Of a stretch of 64,000 bases of DNA, positions 60,737 through 64,000 are shown piece after piece. Made by a program: the position numbers and the translations under genes. This stretch comes from Halopenitus persicus (lineage in GTDB: Archaea > Halobacteriota > Halobacteria > Halobacteriales > Haloferacaceae): NCBI RefSeq assembly GCF_002355635.1, contig NZ_AP017559.1:1-64000 (forward strand), read 5' to 3'. How positions within the stretch are numbered: position 1 is the first letter of the stretch; every line of letters starts with the position of its first letter. The notes below the pieces were generated by a model, which saw only the letters and a program-made list of their open reading frames with translations, had not been told where the DNA came from and did no database searches.

Positions 60737-62182
60737 TTACCAATCAGAGAGGCGTTGCTGTGTGGTTGTTTCCGTGGTATCGCGGGATGGCTCGTCGGTC
60801 GATATGATACGGTTACTCTTCTCGAGTGACTCATAGATCATAGCGAGTCCGCGGACGTCGTCTTCGCAGTAGGACTTGAATCGGTCCCAATCCGGCTCCG
60901 TTGACGAGGATCGGTCCGCCATCCATTGTTGATACGTTCGGGCAACTGCAGCTCCAGTCAACCCGGTTTCGTCACGTTCGTAACCAAGCGCTGCGGCGAC
61001 GTCTTCGAGTTTATTCGTTCGACCAGGGAGGATTGCGTTCTTCTTCTCAACGGCCCACCGGTAGGGATCGAAGCGATAGGTACTGTTCCAGTCGTCCTCG
61101 TAGTGTGGACAATACTCGATGATGTGGTCGTGGATAACGCTGAAGTCGAACTTCCAGCCACGGTACGCCACGAGAGGACGATGGCTCGCGTTCGCCGTGT
61201 ACCACGCCAAAAAGTCCTCGAGCGCCCGTCCTGGCTCATCAGGGTTCGTCTGGGTGAACGACAGATATCGGCCGTCCGCAGCTGTGCCATCCAGGACACC
61301 GATAAGCCACGTGATCGTCGGAGAGAGCCCATCCGTTTCGATGTCGATGTACACGGGATCTCCGTTCGGAAGCGGGTCGTCGGACTTGCGTACGATCTCG
61401 TCGTGAGCGATCGCCGTTGCGCTTTGCTGGATTCGGCCAGCGATCGTCTGCCCGAGTCCGGGAAGATCAGACAGCGAACTCGTTGACGTAGTGGCGATAT
61501 CTTCGCGACTTGTGAAACCTGCTTCTCGGAGCTGTTGTGCGCGTTTACCTCCGACCTGATCCAACGCTCGAAGCCCTAGTTGCGATCGATTCACTGAGCG
61601 CGTGAGCACACGTCCATCATCACGACAATCAAGAGCGACGAGAGGAGTGCCGGCATATCCCGAGTCGAACCCTCCACCAATGACGGTGAGGCCATCCCAC
61701 TCACGGCGATAGTCGGCTGGAAGGGACGCCGAGATGTGGACGTACTCTCCCTCGAGCTGGCTCGTTTGAAGGGATGAGACGTACTCTTCGCGACCGACGA
61801 GCGTGGTCGAGAGTGATGTCGTGTCCACATCCAGTTCGAGGAGTCCACTCAGGACGAACGATGGCTGATCGACGTCGAGGTCCTGATATTCATACTCACG
61901 AAGTTCGCGAACGGACTGTTCGGTCGGTGCAAGTACGAACTGCACGTCATCGATACGACGTAGACCACTCGTTGGTACGTTACTCGCAGGATGGTACAGG
62001 AGGGTTTCCGAATCAAGACGTCGACGAAGACGACTTGCAGCACGCGGTGCTGGAGAATCTCCCGTTAAGAGGACGATCGACGGGTCATAGTAGGTAAGCC
62101 AGTCGTCCAGCAGTGATGGCTCAGCCCGCTCGACGAACTGTGGAGATGCACACGCGATACGAGTGGTAGCAGGCGTCGACAT
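60737..62182 (-). CDS. mrfB: MrfB-like exonuclease (HhH plus RNase H-like fold)
   Basis: 481 aa. The middle holds helix-hairpin-helix motifs (LREAGFTSREDIATT, SDLPGLGQTIAGRI). The C-terminal DEDD exonuclease fold: VYIDIETDGLSP (D-x-E), AYRGWKFDFSVIH (second D), and FKSYCEDDVRGLAMIY (Yx-D-D region). This matches the YprB/MrfB pattern. It precedes the helicase by two bases, so the pair is an operon. The frame is open upstream of 62182, so a longer start is possible. Confidence 0.88.
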   Translation of the reverse strand: MSTPATTRIACASPQFVERAEPSLLDDWLTYYDPSIVLLTGDSPAPRAASRLRRRLDSETLLYHPASNVPTSGLRRIDDVQFVLAPTEQSVRELREYEYQDLDVDQPSFVLSGLLELDVDTTSLSTTLVGREEYVSSLQTSQLEGEYVHISASLPADYRREWDGLTVIGGGFDSGYAGTPLVALDCRDDGRVLTRSVNRSQLGLRALDQVGGKRAQQLREAGFTSREDIATTSTSSLSDLPGLGQTIAGRIQQSATAIAHDEIVRKSDDPLPNGDPVYIDIETDGLSPTITWLIGVLDGTAADGRYLSFTQTNPDEPGRALEDFLAWYTANASHRPLVAYRGWKFDFSVIHDHIIEYCPHYEDDWNSTYRFDPYRWAVEKKNAILPGRTNKLEDVAAALGYERDETGLTGAAVARTYQQWMADRSSSTEPDWDRFKSYCEDDVRGLAMIYESLEKSNRIISTDEPSRDTTETTTQQRLSDW

Positions 62183-62476
62183 TTCTGGAGGGAGAGTGTG
62201 CTCATCGGTACGGCGGCCACCGTCTTGAGTGTCCGGTTCCGTGAGCTGTTTTGGAGTCGCCGTGGCCGCAAAGATACGATGTGCCTCCGCTGTTTCCGAT
62301 GGAGTGGTTGCCGGAGCAAGATATCGCGCGGAGGAATGACTGCTTCGTCTTCGAACTGTCTATCGAAGGTGGGTGGACCGTCGCGACGAGGGCTATCAGT
62401 CATAGTTCTCCAAAATATATCTTTCTCTGAACAAAGAAAATGTATAGTCATCTGTGTAAAGCGGGAGTGAAGTAGT

Positions 62477-62824
62477 TCACGTATCTTCTTCCGAGATCGG
62501 ACCGTGATACTTCCACTTGAGGCTATCTCCCCGTCGACGAACGGTGTACTTGTAAGGACCATGCAGTTCGCCTGACTGGCATTTGCAACTGTCTTTGCCA
62601 CAGCTGACTTTCTTGATCACGACCGTCCCGTCGCTCGAGTCTTCAACTGCTTCGATTGATTCATTCTCGTCGACGTCGATGTCGTCGGCGTCGACGTCTT
62701 GGCGGTACGCGAGAAGATCGTCGATCCACGCTTGGAGCTCGTGGAGAGTCGGATCGTCCTGTTTGGGAACTCCCTCGGCGAGATACTTCGGGAGCGAATC
62801 AGGGGCAGGTGGTTGGGTCGACAT
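62477..62824 (-). CDS. DUF6788-like small protein
   Basis: 115 aa from MSTQPPAPDSLP (62824). An acidic N-terminal half is followed by the domain VSCGKDSCKCQSGELHGPYK with YTVRRRGDSLKWKYHGP. The three cysteines (CGKDSCKC) may bind metal. This domain is frequent beside haloarchaeal orc1 genes. It lies between the origin and mrfB on the same strand as mrfB. Confidence 0.78.
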   Translation of the reverse strand: MSTQPPAPDSLPKYLAEGVPKQDDPTLHELQAWIDDLLAYRQDVDADDIDVDENESIEAVEDSSDGTVVIKKVSCGKDSCKCQSGELHGPYKYTVRRRGDSLKWKYHGPISEEDT

Positions 62825-62883
62825 CATCTTACCAAACAATAGACGTGGTAATAATTAAAAATTAGGTAAGATTGAAACAGTAC

Positions 62884-63600
62884 CCCCTCCGTCGTTTCCG
62901 GAGCTATACCAATTGAGACGGCTCATATCGCGGGTTATACAACTATTAGATTTCTTCGGATACAGTGGTAAATCGGTGGGGTTATCTCGTCAGACTTTCC
63001 GAAAATGTCCTCGAAAGACTACTGTACACTCCACCGTTTCCGAAGCTTTGTACGAGCTGTATCTCCAAACGATGTGCGGGAAGAAGAACGGCTGAGACGA
63101 GTTGAGTTCTTCCTTGGACAGTGACGTAGGATTTCGTACGAGACGCTGACGATGTTTCCGTGACGATCGGAATGTTCTCGACCTGACGTCTTAGTAACCC
63201 TCCACCGTTTCCTAAGCTATTATCGACGACGGATGACGAAGACCCTCACTCCACTGTTTCCTAAGCTATCGTTTAGAGAAAGAGGATGCGTACGTAGGAT
63301 ACAGAAGATATTGCCGGGGAACGTCGAATCGTCTCTGATCCTAATATAATAAAATAAATATATTGTATTTATTACTATTCTTTTCTAAGGTACTGCGGAT
63401 ACTGTTTCTAGCATAGTGTCTTAATACTTTCTCTTAATAAATGAGTTCGTTAGAGGGGGTGGGGTACGTTTCAACAATAGCTTAGGAAACAGTGGAGTGA
63501 GTGTGTTATAAAAAGAAAGGCAGCTTAGGAAACAGTGGTGGGGTATTTGTTTATATACTACAGAGCTTGGGACGCTTCGGAAACTAAGGAAGCGGTGGCT
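62884..63600. other. Replication origin with ORB-like repeats and AT-rich unwinding region
   Basis: Seven copies of a motif near CTCCACYGTTTCCTAAGCT. Forward: 62884-62907 (weak), 63027-63047, 63198-63220, 63247-63269. Reverse: 63477-63499, 63522-63543, and a degenerate one about 63573-63598. The two sets face each other across the AT-rich stretch 63341-63442, the expected duplex-unwinding element. The arrangement upstream of orc1/cdc6 is that of haloarchaeal origins. No gene is seen inside. Confidence 0.9.
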
Positions 63601-63630
63601 TTATTGTATCGTGGTGTGAGGGCACGTTTT

Positions 63631-64000
63631 ATGGGGATGTTTCAGCGAGATCGTCATGTGTTTGCGGATGCTGAACCCCTTGACGACTCCTACGAGCCGG
63701 AAGACATCCGTGAACGCGACGAGGAACTCAAGAAGTACAAGCGTGCCCTCCAACCGATCATCGACAATCGCCCGACGTCGAACATCTTTCTCTACGGTAA
63801 GACGGGGACGGGAAAGACCGTCGCGACGAAGTTTATGCTCTCCCACCTCGAGGATGATGCGACCGAGTATGACGACGTCGAGCTCTCGACCGTCTGGGTC
63901 AGCTGTGAGAACCTCTCATCATCCTACCAGGTAGCGGTTACTCTCGTTAATGAACTCCGAGGGAGCAAGGACAAAGACCGCATCAGTACAACGGGGTACT
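63631..64000 (+). CDS. orc1: Orc1/Cdc6 replication initiator (3' partial)
   Basis: MGMFQRDRHVFADAEPLDD (an ATG at 63637 is also possible), then DELKKYKRALQPIIDNRPT-like AAA+ start, LYGKTGTGKTVATKF (Walker A) and VWVSCENLSSSYQ. Runs off the window at 64000. It binds the ORB repeats just upstream and loads the helicase. Confidence 0.94.
   Translation, partial: MGMFQRDRHVFADAEPLDDSYEPEDIRERDEELKKYKRALQPIIDNRPTSNIFLYGKTGTGKTVATKFMLSHLEDDATEYDDVELSTVWVSCENLSSSYQVAVTLVNELRGSKDKDRISTTGY

Noticed and set aside
62065-62601. 178-codon frame upstream of mrfB
   Set aside because: Overlaps mrfB in another frame and is arginine/serine-rich without motifs; the mrfB frame itself may extend here.
62884-63600. 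Repeats that might be a CRISPR array
   Set aside because: About 20-base motifs in two opposed sets around an AT-rich core next to orc1; this is an origin.

Overview
The window is haloarchaeal DNA (class Halobacteria) and looks like part of a megaplasmid or a plasmid-derived region. Supporting signs are the acidic proteins, haloarchaeal insertion sequences (IS6, IS630, IS1595, ISH8/IS4 and TnpB types), a TFB gene, leaderless starts with TATA boxes, many small haloarchaeal zinc-finger proteins, a ParA partition locus behind iterons, and an Orc1/Cdc6 gene behind an ORB-type origin at the right edge. The genus cannot be fixed from the sequence alone.

Layout. 1-4.0 kb: an AT-rich di/oligopeptide ABC transporter operon (C-D-F-B, cut by the left edge). 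4.0-9.4 kb: insertion sequences around a short-chain dehydrogenase and an MFS transporter. One IS6 copy sits exactly on the end of an IS630 copy and keeps a perfect 8-bp target duplication. 9.4-15.5 kb: an acetamidase gene inserted into a decayed ArdC-type gene, an AbiEi/AbiEii toxin-antitoxin pair and an intact ArdC-type gene. A recurring TTAACCAAC inverted repeat and recurring leader hairpins are found here. 15.5-21.1 kb: orphan genes, a frameshifted HNH gene, a Fic/Doc gene with a 45-aa partner, and a TFB gene broken by one missing base.

21.5-33.3 kb is the most interesting part, a defence island with lysine-rich proteins and codon use unlike the flanks. It holds a DUF4365-TPR-zinc protein, a DUF4238 gene split by an IS1595 element (9-bp duplication), and a four-gene operon. 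That operon encodes a PD-(D/E)XK nuclease-APAZ protein, a short catalytically dead Argonaute, an unknown 247-aa protein and a TIGR02391/Ymh-type protein. Divergent from it is a three-gene unit with a Panacea/SocA-like protein, a PIN nuclease and a zinc finger. A tRNA 3'-end fragment lies just inside the left side.

33.3-39 kb: small regulators, an AI-2E-type exporter, a fragment of a plasmid B-family DNA polymerase, and an ISH8 copy whose flanks do not match. 39-47.9 kb: a metal-handling island (DoxX, SHOCT proteins, UspA, an SO_0444-type permease with two YHS domains, ArsR-type regulator, CopZ, CopA, FmdE-like protein). 47.9-52.5 kb: tyrosine recombinase, HTH/PIN toxin-antitoxin, iterons, parA and its partner. 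52.8-58.2 kb: a TnpB element and a graveyard of broken genes with membrane proteins. 58.3-64 kb: an MrfA/MrfB-like repair helicase-exonuclease pair, a DUF6788 protein, the replication origin and orc1/cdc6.

Together the genes describe a mobile replicon with its own origin and partition, several addiction or defence modules, metal resistance and heavy IS traffic.
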